Source of the DNA: Chrysoperla carnea
Lineage: Eukaryota; Arthropoda; Insecta; Neuroptera; Chrysopidae
Direction: 5' to 3'
Length of the DNA stretch: 64,000 nt
Assembly (NCBI RefSeq): GCF_905475395.1
Contig: NC_058339.1
Coordinates: 24,002,001-24,066,000, forward strand
Below the pieces are notes generated by a model. The model ran no database searches, was not told the DNA's origin, and saw only the letters and a program-made list of their open reading frames with translations. A program made the translations under genes and the position numbers. Positions 10,602 to 24,300 of the stretch are shown here, piece by piece. The stretch's first letter is position 1; each line of letters begins with the position of its first letter.

Positions 10602-13600
10602 AGTGTTCATTTATCTTACATTTTAGATTGAATATTCAAATTGAGATTTTTTATTCAATATGTGGGCTACTGCACTAGAGCAATATTCCATTGTTTTGTA
10701 CGGATATTGATTACATGACGAGAAAATTTTAAATAAAAACAATTAACTTCAGGCAATGTCAATCCTAAGGTTGAAGTCGTATGTCTGACGCATTCGTTAT
10801 TAGTCAATCAAGAGACTGAACAATATTATGCATCTGACATTTGATAACACGATATAAGACTTTAAATTAACATTTTAAAGGATATTATCACTTTATCGTG
10901 TCAGTATATTTTTACGTTTCTAATATCTGTGATTTCATTTCTATTAGAATAACCCCTTTTCACATTCGAATTTATAGCCAAACCAATTTGTGCTGACGGA
11001 TCTTATTAGAGGTGCGAATGTTAAAAAGGCTTATAATTATCTCCAGCTACGTTGTATATTGTAACTTTTTTTTTCATTAGAGGTGGCATAGTGTGATTTC
11101 GGTGGATGGAAAACATAGTGTGGTTGGGTTAGAAAAAGCGACGACAGAAAATATTTTCTTTTCTATATTATGATGATACTCAAGCATATTTATATTCGTA
11201 TAAACGAAGGAATCTTGTTACTGTGCAGTCAACATACTAAAAATCATTTTAGTTAATTTTAAAAATACATATTTATGTAATCAAAAAAAGTTTTGCATCA
11301 AACAAAACATTCTTATTTCTGATTCCTATGTAAAACTTAGCACAAATTTTTCTACAACGAGGGGTGAAAACAATTATTAATCATATTTTTTCTTTTTAAA
11401 AGTAAATCAAATTATGTTTTAATTATTATATAAGAATTGATGATTTTTGGCTTGTAATATGTTTAGGATGAAACAAAATAAGCAAAACAATATTAAAATT
11501 TTTTAATTTAATTGCATTTTAAAAACATATCTTTTGCGTACTTTTAATATAATTTATTTCTACAACTGATATTGCTTATCTTGCTTCATTTATAAAACTA
11601 TTTATAATACATATTTTACTATGAATTGTATTTGAAGTATTTTCCAACATATCTCAAGTATTTCAAAAATTTCAGATGTTTTCGAGCTTTTGAACTCATA
11701 TATTCTGATCAAAGTTGGTATATGAGTACGAGTCACTTAGTTTGTGTCTAGAAAATTGCGTTAAGATAACGGTTGTTTTTTTATAGTTTTTGAATTTCAA
11801 AATGAAAAAGTACAAAAAATTATAGTAGTGGCCATGATTATCTTGATTTGAAAGATAGTCTTATGCCATTTCAATTTAATTATGATTTATTTGGATTTTT
11901 CTGGTTTGTTAACGTAGGAAAGCGGTTCCACATACCTGCAAAAGTTCCTAATCCAAAGATTAATGATGTTAAATCACACGATCTTGTCCATTTAGTGAAA
12001 TATCGCAAATCGTAGTTCTGATGTAAGTCTGATGGAATGGAAAATTAACTTTTCTCAAGTCAGATGTTAGCAATTTGAAAAAAATATACTTTTAAAATGC
12101 ATAATAAGTACCTGAAGACATGAAAATATCGCTAAAATTCTGTATGGAAAATCATTTTAAATACAATATGAATATTTAAATGCAATTATTAATTTTTTTG
12201 AGTGGGAATGTGTTTATTTTCCGTCAAAAGTTGTAGAATATATCAAGTGCATTACAAAAATGAAATAAATCAAATGAGTTTACAAACTTTTATTTTTTAT
12301 CCTTAATTATGTTTTTTAATTTTTTAATCGCTCGCATACGTATAAAATCGATATCATTACTGTAATTTGTCTGTAAACCATGTAAATATTCGTCGATTAA
12401 TATAATTTACAGACAAAAGACAATGATAGTCTCATGGCGATAAAAGTTTTACAATTGAGTGTACAAATTTTATTAAAATTGGGAATTTTTCTCAACATAA
12501 ATAAAGAGTTAGAGGTATTTTATGATAATTTGCCTCACTAATATGAAAAAATACATTGACTTTAAAATATAATTTCTGACATATTTCCATTAAATTGTTT
12601 AATTCTTGGAATTTGAATTAAATAAATCACTTTTGGTATAATCAGACTGAATGATTGGATAAAATAGTAATTGAGAAGTTCTGGATAGATAAAAAATTTA
12701 TTAAAAAGTTAACACAGTGAACCATAGAATACAGTTCAATCAATGTATTCGACAAAATTGGAATAAATATTTAGTTATAAGGAATTAAAATCACGTTCAT
12801 TTTGGGTGAGGCTGTATAATGTAAAATCAGCTTTTTTTATTGAATTGACGAAACGATTAAAAATATTGTTAGTGATTTCGCATCGAAAAGTAAAATTATT
12901 TTTAGAAATTAATCGGAATAAAAGCATTTTTTTCTGTTGAATTTCGTTGGTTTAAATTATGTGTTTCATAAAATAAAATATTAAAAAATTTCTTTTTACA
13001 TATTTTTATGAAATATATTTATTGAACTCAAGTCGAAAATGTTTTTATGGTTTTATATTTAATATATTTTTGTTCTTACTTAAAGAAAAATTTCTCAAAA
13101 GAAAGAAATTATACATAGAGAAAGTATACCTACGTGAATTAGTGAGTTGAGTTTGCAAATATTGTTCAAAACCTTTTCACAAAATGCATTCTTATTATAG
13201 TGGTGCCATTTAATATTTTGTCTTTTTCGAATTTTTAAAAAATTATAGTAAACATTCATTCTGTGTTTCAATTAGGGCTGTCACAAATTTTAAGTTCGAA
13301 AAATTTCAAAACTTTTTCCAAAATTTACCGATGTTACAGACTCGTTTTAATTGAGATTGTTCTGTTTTAATCGTTAGACAACGAGATCCTTTGAAATTTG
13401 CAGGAAATAACGCATTTGGTTTATACCCTCAACAGAACCATTTAACTCTTTTCGATATGTTTCTTGACTGTGGAAAATTTTCAAGCAAGTTGCTTATAAT
13501 TTCCTCGGTATCTTACCTACCGAGTATCTTACCTACGAGTATCTAATAGCTATCTTACCTATTGAAAAATCGACGATATTTCAAGTTAAAACGAGGGTTT

Positions 13601-16600
13601 AAAAAGTGGATATTTTATTATCAATCAAAAGTTCAACGGTTGTCGTTCACTGTTATATGTTAAAGTTAAATCATAACCTTTCTTTTGCACCACCCTGTAG
13701 AAACCCTATAGTTGATTTCTGATTGACATAGCTTATGTTCCTTTTTTTAATACTAGTACGCTGCGCCGAATGATTTGATATATAATTGCTGTTTATGTAT
13801 TTAACATAATCAACGATGAAGGCATCTTACTGTACAGCATACTGGCATATATAAATAAACGCAGTATTAATGAAAGTGGCAGCGCTAATTTCAATTGAAT
13901 GTCATGAAATTGCAATACATTGAGTAATATTTATTTGCTGATATTATGTGCCAAAAAGAAAAACAATCAAAATTTAGAACAGTTTTACAAACTTAACTTT
14001 TTAAATTTAGAACGGAATGTGTTGGAAGTAAATAGCTTCTGAAATGTGTTAAAAATATATTAGTAAAATTTTAAGTCATATAAATTATCCTAGGAAAATT
14101 ATTGTTAAAATAATCATACTTGGATTTAAAACATTTATTGATATATTAATAAATTAAAAATCAATTTTAATATATTAAATAATTATTTTTAATTTAAAAT
14201 CGTCATTAATGACATAAATTTTTAGCTTTAAACAACCTCTTTTTTTAATTGCATTTGAATAGTAATCATTTATTTGTATTTTTGAATAATATTATTCATT
14301 ATTTTTACAACCCTTTCTTTTTCAGATTCATATTTAAAATGATTGGGACTCAAATGTAATTTGATTTTATGAAGCACCATTTTTTATTTAATTTATGTTA
14401 AAATAATATTTTATGTATTTATCCAGTGATTACTAATCGATTCTTATGAAAAACTTAATTATTTCCTTTTATAATGAGTTTCGATTTGTATCTTGAGGCA
14501 AAAGTTGTAATAACATTGGTTAATAATAGAACAAGCTCAACCCGTGCGGAATTCCGCAGCGTAGTATCCGTGCCTAAAATTTATTTAAACTGAAACAAAA
14601 ATTTTTGATTATCTCCTTATTTTATAAAAGTATAACCTTTTGAGGAAACGTTACGTTATTTATGTTGAGACGAATCATTAAAAGGCTGTGAATGGTAGAA
14701 CCCCGTAAATGGATATTTAATTGTAGTGATTGGCCTATTTGAAAAATTAAATTCGAACTCATTCTAATTGGCTTAACCAATCTGTTTATAGTTTTTAGAA
14801 TTTGAATGGTTTTTGCTTCTAGAAAAATCACTGGATTCATATATGGATACATAAGTAACTTTCTATCAACGAATTGTGATAAGTTTACTTTTTTTTTTTA
14901 TTAAATGACGTTCTCAGTTTATATAAAACAACTGCAATCCCACATTCTAATTTTGAATAGTTTTAAACAATGGACGAGCCATAAGGTCTTGCGCTATAAA
15001 AATATTGTGTAATGTTTTTAATATGAATTTTTCTCGCCCAATCGATTTGATTGCTGTGCATGGCTTTCACACATTTGTAAAAAATATTTATTGTGACTGA
15101 TAAATAAAACAATAACAAGTTCTTATTAATGTTTTTATTTATTTATTGATGCTACCTGTAATCATATGGGGATCTTTTCAGATTGGGAGATAATGTGCAG
15201 TTTCAGATCGTGTAATAATTGTAGCCCATCATGGGTTAAAATATTAGGAAAATATTTTAACGGAAAAGGATACAGCAAGGGTCGTTTGTACCAAATTGGT
15301 TTGAAATTCTTGAATTAGGTTTGGATTAGTTGGAAATAAATGGTCCAGTCAATGAAGTAATTAAAATAATATAAATTAATTTAAAAAATGTTTTATTATT
15401 TTCTATATACAACTTTTATATTCAAATTAAATATACAAACAATCAATACAATATTCACACTCATTATATACAATTTCACACAACACATTACAGAATTTTC
15501 TAGAAAAAAATTGCACATCTCTACATACCTAAGTGATTTCAAATGAACTTTTTTACATTTGTACAAAGAAAATTTTTTTTATACATCTTTACCTTTACTA
15601 CTGTCTGTTATATAATTTATTGGTTTCATAATTTTATTTTCGTGTTTTATTAATTATCTAACTATTGATAACTATTTGCCTGCGGCTTAACAAGGTCGTT
15701 AGATATATTGAACAAAGAGGAAGATACATCTTTCTCTGTTCAATACATTTAGCGTACTTGACGCTAGATATGTACCAAATGATTAATTTTCTACAAAATT
15801 TAAATAACTTCAATTGGTTTAACCTTATAAAAGAGATGCAGAGTTCGAAAATCAAATAAATATCGTATTCCAGAATTTATCAAAATTTTACTCGCAATGT
15901 TTTTGGCTAATATATGTTTAGACATTTTATCTGATTTTCATTGCTCCCAACTATTACGGAATATTTTTCGACGCGTTAATATTACAAAGACTAGGTTGCT
16001 ATAAATTTATTCATCGTATCGCAATAGGAATAATTTGATATCTAAGAAAATTCAATTCGTTTCTGAACTATTATTTTTACATTGAAAACCTTTAATATAT
16101 TTGGTTTCTAAATCACGAGGGAAATATATTCCTGCGCTTATCTTTTTTTTCTCTTTAACAATGCAGATGAATAAAATTTACAAGAGAACATTACAGTCAA
16201 AACCGGTTTATACAATATCGGTTATAATGCAGAGATAAAAATGAAAGGTCCCGACTGAATCCCTATATAAATACGTACATGACTGTGTCGGCTAAAACAA
16301 CATTGGTTACAACGACATATCGGCTATAGCGGCCAATATTTATAGGAATAGGGAGTATTCATGAAATTTTTTTCGCATTTCTTAACAAAATATGTAAATA
16401 TCGCAACATTAATGATAAAAAGTGAAATTAAAATTAAAATCGGGCAAGATCAACTAGTAATTTTAGATAGAAAGATCGAACATTGTATTTGACGTCATAT
16501 ACTATGTTTGACATAAGAACTCCATGCTAAATTTTGTTTTGCTAGAAAGAGATACAAACAAATCTTTAATGACTTTTACCTCGATTGTTTTTATAGTTAT

Positions 16601-17724
16601 TCGAAATATTTTCTACTGTTACATGAATGAGTTTTTAAACTAATATCCGGGAAGTAACGGGACAAGATTGGCGAAGCACTTCAGCTTCTAATCTACATAC
16701 AAATAAATACAGTTGACAAATAAATTATACAGCCAGTTAAAGATTAAATAATAAAATCTTGAGAGTAATCGAACAGTTTGGAAAAAAAATTGATGTTTCC
16801 ATTTTTTGAGATTATAAAATATACCATAAACTCGATTTTCTGTTTATAAAAAGCTTAGAATAATAATCTTTTATGTTGATTGTAATCTATAGATTTATTC
16901 CTTGTATATTGTAAAGTAACTTGAACATTTTATAAAGATAGTTATCAAAGATGGAATGAGTATTGTTTGTCAAAATATGTTCAACCTAATAAATATGCTC
17001 GTTGAATTTTAATAAATGTCATTAGATTTCATTTTTGATAAATTTAAATTATATAAAACAGCGTAGGGTACGATTAAATAAATATTACTATAAAAAGAAT
17101 TGTTTTTTTTTTTTTACAATTTTAAATATGAAACTTTCTAAAATTGGTCATGTTTTAAAATAAGATTACTATTCAGCGATATTGAGCTATATTGCATCGT
17201 CGTTTATACATGAGGATGCCATTGTACTAAATAAATGTTACGTACAATTTGCTTGAATATGTTTTACGTGGATAACATTTCATTAATAGATCTTAGGATG
17301 GATCTTAGATTAATTAAAGCAACTTGTCTTTACAGTCTACAGAACTCTATAATTACATTTATCTACTTAATGAAAAATCAGTTTAAATCCCCATTTTTAG
17401 CGCTGAATTTCAACCAAAAAGTTGTGGTAAATATTAATTAAATCGTGTAACGATTAATTAAATCCTCTTTGGAAGCTATAGAGTGAGTTGTCATTGATTT
17501 TTGATTGGCCAATGCATCTGAAGTCAGCTTAATCTCGCACTCTCAAAGCTTGAATTGATTTTCGATAAATCCAAAAGTCGAAACAGATTTAATAATTAAG
17601 TTTCAATATATTTCTTCACATTTCATGAATATTTTAAATAATAAATTAAGTATCGCTAGTACGTTAGAAAATATCACAATATTTGTTATTATGCAAAACT
17701 ATTGACAAATACTATTTATGTTAA
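10602..17724. other. Intergenic region between two convergent genes
   Basis: About 7 kb of AT-rich DNA without a supportable gene. Small open frames at 14622-14852, 15658-15859 and 17235-17441 have no coding character. A short tandem of TATCTTACCTAC lies at 13510-13560. The 3' ends of USP47 and of the membrane-protein gene must lie inside. Confidence 0.6.
16192..16345. mobile_element. Possible Tc1/pogo-type element fragment
   Basis: TTACAGTCAAAACCGGTTTATACAA and later CGGTTATAATG, GGTTACAACGACATATCGGC resemble the CAGT...GGTTATAACGA ends of pogo/Tigger elements. Only one end is convincing and no transposase is present, so this is a weak call. Confidence 0.3.
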
Positions 17725-18359
17725 TCAAACATAATCAGACGGTTGTACTGTAACAGTTTCATTAATCGCTGAAAGCCTAACAATTGGTAAAGCATTTATT
17801 TTTCGTAAATCGTTCAATCTATTTGCTTCATTATTAGGTTCCCACAACGGTTTCGCCACACTCACATTATGTATTACACTACCAACAATTTCATACGCCC
17901 GTTCGGGAATTGTTGTCACTGATAAATCAGAATAATATGCACTACTTGGTGCCGATGATATTGGCGCATCAGGTTCTGTATCTGATCCTGTATAGGCGGT
18001 ATTTTGATATGCAGGACTGCAATTAGATTCTCTGTCTAATTCCGCGTACAATGCTTCTCCAACAGCCGCATACGCATCGTCCATATGTGTATAATGATTT
18101 TCTGCTGGGACTGAATTTGCTGGTGAAAACTGTATAGAACTTGTCGATGTTTTCTTTGATGTTAACCAGGACCATACTCCGGCATTAGGAACTGTTGAGT
18201 TATTTGGATTTGCATTGTTATTTGGCCCATTTGTATCCTTATCGCTATCAGAATTTGGAGTTGGTACTCGTTCCCGCATTCGAAAGTTTTGACAATTTTC
18301 GATTGTTACATTGTTTGATTCTAAATTATTTGATGGACTGGCACATAACGAACAAAGAC
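17725..18359 (-). CDS. Membrane-protein gene, terminal exon (cytoplasmic tail)
   Basis: Acceptor TTTTTTATTGTTGCAG|GT; the open frame continues upstream to 18600 but those extra residues read through intron and into a hAT element. 210 residues plus TGA at 17725-17727. Contents: an Asn-rich linker (NNNANPNNSTVPN), MDDAYAAVGEALYAELD, PAYQNTAYTGSDTEPD, SSAYYSDLSV, RAYEIVG and the C-terminal QPSDYV. The spaced YxxL/V motifs could be phosphorylation or endocytic sorting sites; this is inference. Confidence 0.85.
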
Positions 18360-21300
18360 CTGCAACAATAAAAAATAATTTTAAGTAAAGCCTGCTAAGA
18401 TAATTAACCAAACTAGCTTCAGTTGATATTAAATTTAGCAAGTAAAACATAACAATTAAGAAAAAAGCTAGTACTTCGGCGTACTTATAATATTCCGAAC
18501 ATTCTTGGACAATCTTACTATAATTTAGACCAGGGCTTCTTAAACTTTTGTAATTCACGACCCCATTTATGATTGCGAGTTTCTTGACGACCCCATACAA
18601 ATATAAAAGAAAAATAAATTCATATTTTTTGATGATTTATTTACATATTAGGTAACAATATACATACATATGAAACATGTATGTATATGAAACATGTATA
18701 CATATGAAAATATTTAAGTTTAGAATTCGTTTTGAAACATACAAAAATCTAAAATTAAAAATTGCACAAAAAATTATAAAATTGTATTTATTATAGTTTC
18801 AAAAATAAAAGTGGATTCTGACCGTCTTAATTCTCTCGAATATATTCAAGTAGTTGCGTGGTAAGTATTAAATTAAAGTATAAGTTAAAAATTTAATGAG
18901 ATGGATGTGCCTGTTTTTTATTGCATAACAAATCAAATCTTGGTGGAATGTTTGAAACTGCTGGACGCAAGACCTCTTCAACATTTTTTATCGCTGAACG
19001 ATATTGGGATTTAATATGTGTTAAAGCTGTTTCTTCAGCAATAATAAATAGAAATTTTGTTGATAATTATTTCTCGGGATTATTTCGGCTTTTAGAGATT
19101 GACAAAAATAAATTTATATTTTTATTAATTCCAATAAAATTTCATAATTCATAGTAAATGTTATTCAAGTTATTATAATACTCTTAATAGAAATGCAGGT
19201 ACAAACAATCTTTCCGATCTAGAAGATTTTATGTTATATTTATCTACGATAATTGTTATTTTATCTTTATAACAATAATTTTACAAGTTAAAAAACACTT
19301 TCTGTTAAATTGTATTTTTACCTCTCGCGACCCCAGAATTTTGCTACGCGACCCCAAATGGGGTCGCGACCCATAGTTTAAGAAGCCCTGATTTAGACGG
19401 TTTTCAAATATATGTTTTATGATGCCTTTGTTACTGCCAGATCTATAAACTATACAAAATTTTTCGGGCTTTAGCTCCAGGTCTAAATTAAAACAATTGA
19501 AAATTTGTATTATATCAACAGTTTTTGACTTATCGTAAATACTTTTTAAGTGAATTACATCAATTTTAAATTCTAGTGTAAATAACAAACTTTAAATAGT
19601 TTTCTTTTTTAGAGTAGCAAGTTTTTGAAAAACCATAATAAATACATTAATAGTGCAGTGAGGTTCTGAAAATTACACTTTATAGTGAAGTGAAGTTTTG
19701 AAAATCTTACTCTAATTTTACATTTCGCAATAAATTTTTTGGAGAAAACGGTAAACATTTCGTAAGAAATTTTCTGGAGAAAACTGGTGAGTCATTAACT
19801 CTTTATTGTTAACATTTTAAAGTTCATAAACTTACCTCTTGAACCAGATGTTTTGAATCTTCGCCAATGAAGAATTGTGACCATAATTACAGCACCAATA
19901 ACCGCTGATATTAATGATACAATAATTAATGTTAGAAGCCATCCTAATTCTCCGGGAGCTTCTGAAAAGAGAGTTAAAAAATTAATATTTTTATTTATAA
20001 AAATATTACTTAAAATACGTTTTAAGGAATTTCATAAATAAACTATCATAAATATCAATTACCTATCGACAAAAACCATTAATGTCAATTATTAATATTT
20101 ACTCCGTATTTAGATTTCATTATGGTTCATATAAAAGAAGTTTATTTACAAAATTAAACAACCATAATTAATTTATTAGTGGGATTATATATAAATAATG
20201 TGCTATGGTATGGATTTAATTACTTTACTCGTGAGAGCAATCACCCTCCGTTATCCATGGTACAACAGCAGCCAAAGTTTTAGTTAATTCATAATGGCAG
20301 GTATCTTTCGAGGCCGCTAAAAGTTTTAAAGCTTTAGACATAAGACATTTGTTTTCTCAAAGTGTCATATGCTGTATGCTCAAAGTTAAAAGCTTGACGG
20401 TTCTGGCGATTACGATTTTGATTTGGCAATCAAAATGATTCACCATTATGCAAATGAATCACATTGACTGATGGATTATTTTAGGTAATTGAGGGTATAT
20501 TTTGTGTCGTAAGCAACATTGAATTACCTCGGAATACTTGCATATGAAACAATTCATAACTTTCGCATAATGAAAAACGATAAAGTATTAATTGAACGCA
20601 GGAATATCTTTAGCCTCAGCTATGGTTTATAATTTTAAATAAAATTTAAAGATGATCCATAAACTGTGGTTTAAAGAATTGAACTAATAATATTTTATTT
20701 ATATTAATTGTAGAGTGGAAAGTTAATTATACACAGTTTGTTTACACATAAATCGTACAAAATGGTACAACGAGATTAAACAGCGGGAAACATTTAACTA
20801 TTAAAAATCTTTGTATGTACGAGTATATTATATATAGACAACATTAAAAGAAAGAAGCCTAGGCTATAAAGGTGGAAACTTTTATTCGAATCAGACTATA
20901 TAGACTGGGCGCCGGTTAGAAAACATTGCCATTCCAAAAATACACTTCTAAAAATTCTATGGGGAAATAATGCTTAGCCTAGCAACTTTTTCTTCTACGA
21001 AAAATACCACAAGTGTGGCGTTTTTTTGGAGGGCTAAAAATTGGCGGATACCTGCTTTTTATTATTCTAATACGGAGATATTAAAATTAAGACTGCAAAA
21101 AATGTTTGGCCCGGCACACGAGAAAATAGAGTTTTCGTCGTACGTTTCTGTTTGGACAAAATGATTTTTCTATTTCTTGTTCAATGCCTCAGAATAGTTT
21201 ATGAAAGCGAAAGAGTATAATTAAGCCACATAAACCTTTTTAGGTGTTAGACTACTGCCCTATGTCTAACAAATTTCCCGACATAAATTTACAAACCCTC

Positions 21301-24300
21301 GATATAAAATTAGGTCTGGTCTATTCTTGCGTCGCTACGTAGCTTCTAAACGGATGAAGCGATTTTTGTTTTTTTTGACAGGTAATTTTATTGAGTGTTA
21401 TTACCTTTTTTCAAGAAAATCTGCTCATTATTACATCTTTATATTATTTATTACTTCTTTTCGAGTTGTTATCGTATCGAGGATGGTATCCTAAACTTGT
21501 ACTTAAAACATAGCTAAGAACAATCTCGATCAAATTATCTTTCGAACATAAAAAAAAAATCCCTTCAATCTTTTAGGAGATACGATGCTACAGACAAACA
21601 CACATATACGTTAAATTTTACAACATCCCCCTTTTAAGATATCATGTCAATCGATTTCTAATTTGTTATTCTATGATTCTACCTGTTATAATGAAAAAGC
21701 AATGAAAAATTTTCCGAGCCCGTAAATAGGAATACTCAGTTACCGAGAACTTTCTTATATAAAAACTTTCCAGACAGGACATAAAGAAAGCCTCAATGGT
21801 TGAGAGAGATGACAATAAATTTTTTTATAGATTGGGGCTTACGACAATGTATGCTAATGGGCACCAGGACTAATATCGCAAACGTTTTAAAGGTTGTTTT
21901 TAAATTACCATTTTAAAACATTAATTGCTTATTTGTTTTTAAAGTTTATACGATTCGTATAATCATAAATAAAGCAACAAAGCAAGGTATTAACTTTTAT
22001 AATTAACCGAAAAATTTATAATTAAAAAAAAAAACTTAACACATTCATTCAGATTCTTGGTTCTTCCTACGATTTTATGTATTTTTTGTATATTAATGAA
22101 GTGATTTGCATTTAATATTGTAACATTCATTTATTTATTTATGATGACTTTTATTGTAATATAGATATTTTTATTGATATCATTTTATTACAAATTCTAT
22201 TAGTAAACCATTTACTTGGGTACTCTGGTACCTACTTGATACCTGCTCTACTCTGATAGTCTGTTGTGAGTCGTTGTGTTTTTATATCAATGCATTCATT
22301 CTATTATTAATGGACACTTCGATTTTGGTGATGTTCTATTTTCGACAAATATACCTAATTTCCACAGATTGGAAAAGTTACCTAGCCGTTGCTAAAAACA
22401 GACTGAGTTATTTACTTTCTTTTTATTTATAGGCAATTTTATTACAGTTATGATATACAAATTACATATAAAAAAAAAAAGAAATTTAAATATTGTTTCT
22501 CTAGCCTGTTTGTTTTCCAAAGCGAGATATTTTTAGACCGTGAGTCTAGTTTTGGTCATTTCATAAGTCCAATCAGTAAATTAACCTGATTTTTATACTT
22601 TTTGGATGAAAATTACCCCATCCACTGAGTTTCATCAAGTTCCAAAACAATAATTTGTCCCAATTTCGATAAAACTCAGTATATAAGGTAATTTTGATCC
22701 AAAAAGTACAAAAATCGGGTGCATTTGTTGACTGGTCGAATAGTTTTTGAGATACGGACTAAAATCGATCCAAATATTGCGATATCTCAGAAACTATGCA
22801 TCCAATCATTAAATTAACCTGATTTTTATACTTTTTGGGTCAAAATTATCCCATCAACCGAGTTTCATCGAATTCCGAAACAAAATTTTGTTTTATGTTT
22901 TTCTCAATTTTTTCAAAGGGGTGCGTAGACGTACCTCTTAAAAAACGGTAAAACTCAGTAACGGTAAAACTCAGTATATAAGTGAGAGCAATATTCATTA
23001 TTATGGACAGAAATTAACTTACGTTACTTAAGGAACATGTGTACAAAATTTCAGGCTTCTAGACCCAGCGGTTTCATTTGTGCGTTGATCGATCAGTCAG
23101 CCTTCCATTCTTATATATGTATAGATTTAAATTAAAAGAATAATACTTAAAAAAAATATATAATTTCAATGTTTCAATTATTTTGTATACATTTAGAATT
23201 TATTTAATAACTTAAAAACTCATTAAAATTTTACAAATATTTTCAACTTGTATACTTTTGAACGTACGTCTGTGATTCATAAGTCCAAATGACTTATACA
23301 ATGTTGAAAAATTTATTTTTAATTTTTTTTTGTACTTAAATTGATAATATTTATTTTGTTTATAGTCTTCTTTTATTTATAAATAGGTACTCAAAATTTG
23401 TAATTTTTAACTTTTACATTTAAGTTAATTTATAAAATTTAAGTTTATGTTTGAGAGATATTTTTTAAAACAATGCAGTTTTTGATATTTAAGGAAAAAA
23501 TTCTTTTTTAATTTTTAAAATTTCCCATTTACACAAGAACATTTATAATTTTTATTTAGCAGTCGGAACATAATCATTTTATCAATATCTTCTTAAAATT
23601 ATTCATATATAATGGGACGACTTTTTGTTTGTTTGTCCGTTTGTTACTCGCCTGTAAAATTTGTTGTGAAATGAATTTCAATAAAATTTTTAGCGAAATG
23701 CATATATTTCCGAGGGGGGGGGGAGTATGCATACTTACACAATTAATTATACCCTGTATATATATAATATATATGAAGGTATGCTTAGTTTAGTCCCAAG
23801 TTTGTAACGCTTAAAAATATTAATCAATTTACGGTTGTCTGTCTGTCTGTCTGTTAACACGATAAATGAAAAACGAAAAAAATATCAAGTTGAAAATTTT
23901 ATCGCGTGCTCAGGATGTAAAAAGTGAGATTCAGTTCGTAAATCAGCAACATAGGTCTAGGTCTTGGGTCCGTGGAACAAAAGTTTAAATGTAACTATGT
24001 TCCTTATAAAAAAATAAATTTTTGTTTGAAACATTTTTCGTAGAAATCACTACTTACTCGCGAGGGCGCAAATTAGGACAAAACTTTGGTGTACATTTTC
24101 TCCGAAACTATAAAAGTTAGGGAGTTGAAAAGTTAAAGATAGCTTCAACTATTGTGAAACATTCTCAAAAATCACACTTTCTTAAAAGGTCGCCTAAACG
24201 CCGGCCTCTAATTTATAAAATAAAATAATGTAAGCACTGATATTAAATAATTAACTCAGTCAATTGTTTTGTAACCTCGCGCCTACTTTTGCTTGTGGAT

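Noticed and set aside
18360..18600. N-terminal extension of the 291-codon frame
   Set aside because: The splice acceptor at 18360-18362 and the in-phase join to the transmembrane exon show that this part is intron; it also enters the hAT element.
23705..23720. G-run near 23.7 kb, and similar runs near 789, 977 and 63240, as G-quadruplex signals
   Set aside because: Single uninterrupted runs without the four spaced tracts needed; best read as slippage-prone homopolymers.
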